NCBI GenBank assembly: GCA_002779555.1
Contig: PEWI01000072.1
Coordinates: forward strand, 1-6,238
Length of the DNA: 6,238 bases
Direction of reading: 5' to 3'
Origin: Candidatus Bathyarchaeota archaeon CG07_land_8_20_14_0_80_47_9
GTDB taxonomy: Archaea > Thermoproteota > Bathyarchaeia > Bathyarchaeales > Bathycorpusculaceae
The notes under the pieces were generated by a model. That model was not told the origin of the DNA. It ran no database searches and saw only the letters and a list, made by a program, of their open reading frames with translations. Shown here piece after piece: positions 5,532-6,238 of the stretch. How positions within the stretch are numbered: the stretch's first letter is position 1; each line of letters begins with the position of its first letter. The translations under genes and the position numbers were made by a program.

Positions 5532-6238
5532 TTGAGCAAGGAATATGAAACTTTGAAGATTGAGCGCGATCAGAACACACTGTGGATAATACTGAACAGA
5601 CCGCACAGGCTGAACACTTTCAACGACGTCCTGATTGAAGAGCTTTCCGACATGCTGGACACGGCTGAAAAAGACCCAAGCATCAAATGCGTAGTAATAA
5701 CTGGCGATGGCGACCGAGCCTTCAGCGCAGGCGCCGACGTGACCATGTTTCCAAAAGCGACCCCTGTCAAGGCTGAAGAGTTTTCAAGAGCCGGACAAAA
5801 GACATTCGGCAAAGTCGAAGAAATGACCAAACCCGTGATAGCAGCAATCAACGGTTTCGCCCTCGGCGGAGGACTGGAGCTGGCCCTAGCATGCGATTTC
5901 AGAGTAGCCGCAGAGCACGCTGAACTTGGAAGCCCAGAAATCGGACTGGGTCTCATACCGGGCTGGGGCGGCACTCAGAGACTAGTCAGAATAGTGGGTC
6001 TGGCAAAGGCCAAAGAAATGGTAATGCTTGGCATCAGGCTGAAGGCTGATGAAGCACTGAAAATTGGACTGGTGCACAAGGTCGTGCACTACGAGAAACT
6101 CAAGGAAGAAGTGCAGGCGCTGGCTACGAAACTCTCTGACGGACCGCCGATAGCCATGAAATATGCAAAGCATGCGCTGAACTTCGGAACACAGGTGCCT
6201 TTGGATATAGGACTGCGGCTGGAAGCCGGACTGATGGG
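5532..6238 (+). CDS. Enoyl-CoA hydratase (crotonase family), 3' partial
   Basis: It hydrates trans-2-enoyl-CoA to (S)-3-hydroxyacyl-CoA, the step between the ACADs and the dehydrogenase of this locus. From a TTG start, 235 codons are open to the window edge. Family members have about 255-265 residues, so only a short C-terminal piece should be missing. Crotonase landmarks are in order: L-N-R-P-H-R-L-N-T-F-N (21-31), the CoA/oxyanion loop F-S-A-G-A-D (64-69), G-F-A-L-G-G-G-L-E-L-A (108-118), and S-P-E-I-G-L-G-L-I-P-G-W-G-G-T-Q-R-L (134-151). Glu116 and Glu136 occupy the places of the two catalytic glutamates of rat enoyl-CoA hydratase (144 and 164) with the same spacing of 20, which favours a true hydratase over isomerase or dehalogenase relatives. 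Position 113 supplies the second oxyanion-hole glycine. The exact substrate (crotonyl-CoA, 3-hydroxypropionyl-CoA dehydration or longer chains) is open. It probably has its own promoter. Confidence 0.93.
   Translation, partial: MSKEYETLKIERDQNTLWIILNRPHRLNTFNDVLIEELSDMLDTAEKDPSIKCVVITGDGDRAFSAGADVTMFPKATPVKAEEFSRAGQKTFGKVEEMTKPVIAAINGFALGGGLELALACDFRVAAEHAELGSPEIGLGLIPGWGGTQRLVRIVGLAKAKEMVMLGIRLKADEALKIGLVHKVVHYEKLKEEVQALATKLSDGPPIAMKYAKHALNFGTQVPLDIGLRLEAGLM

Noticed and set aside
1..6238. CRISPR array, insertion sequence, tRNA/rRNA, toxin-antitoxin or defence genes
   Set aside because: I saw no regularly spaced repeats, no transposase motifs, no RNA-gene-like stretch, and no gene outside the beta-oxidation set. 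The non-coding gaps are only 110 and 175 bases.

Overview
The window is a compact fatty-acid / short-chain acyl-CoA beta-oxidation locus, with every gene on the + strand. It most likely comes from an archaeon. The grounds are archaeal-looking signals (A-rich BRE-like stretches next to TATA-like boxes, bare T-tracts after stop codons, strong GGAGG ribosome binding sites with TTG starts) and a 3-hydroxyacyl-CoA dehydrogenase with a doubled C-terminal domain, as in archaeal beta-oxidation enzymes. A Bathyarchaeia, Archaeoglobi or other Thermoproteota-like source is plausible. No rRNA or other lineage marker is present, so this is inference.

Layout. Positions 1-735 hold ETF beta, cut at its 5' end by the window edge. 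Positions 737-1732 hold ETF alpha, one base after the beta stop, and 1749-2903 hold a first acyl-CoA dehydrogenase (ACAD1). These three look like one transcript ending near a T-tract at 2915-2924. A 110-base gap with a possible promoter follows. Positions 3014-4201 hold a 3-hydroxyacyl-CoA dehydrogenase with a TTG start, and 4202-5356 a second acyl-CoA dehydrogenase (ACAD2) that begins on the very next base and in the same frame. A 175-base gap carries a T-tract, a weak hairpin and a possible promoter. An enoyl-CoA hydratase with a TTG start then runs from 5532 off the right edge.

How the genes work together. The two ACADs would oxidise acyl-CoAs to 2-enoyl-CoAs and pass electrons to the ETF heterodimer. 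The hydratase would add water to give 3-hydroxyacyl-CoA, and the dehydrogenase would oxidise that to 3-oxoacyl-CoA with NAD+. Thiolase, acyl-CoA ligase and an ETF:quinone oxidoreductase are needed for a full cycle but are not in the window.

I found no mobile element, CRISPR array, RNA gene or clearly new system. The points most worth a second look are three. ACAD1 departs from its close paralogue at two usually conserved family positions. The dehydrogenase and hydratase, fused in several other archaea, are here split and separated by ACAD2. The dehydrogenase/ACAD2 junction is an in-frame TAG-ATG with no spacing.
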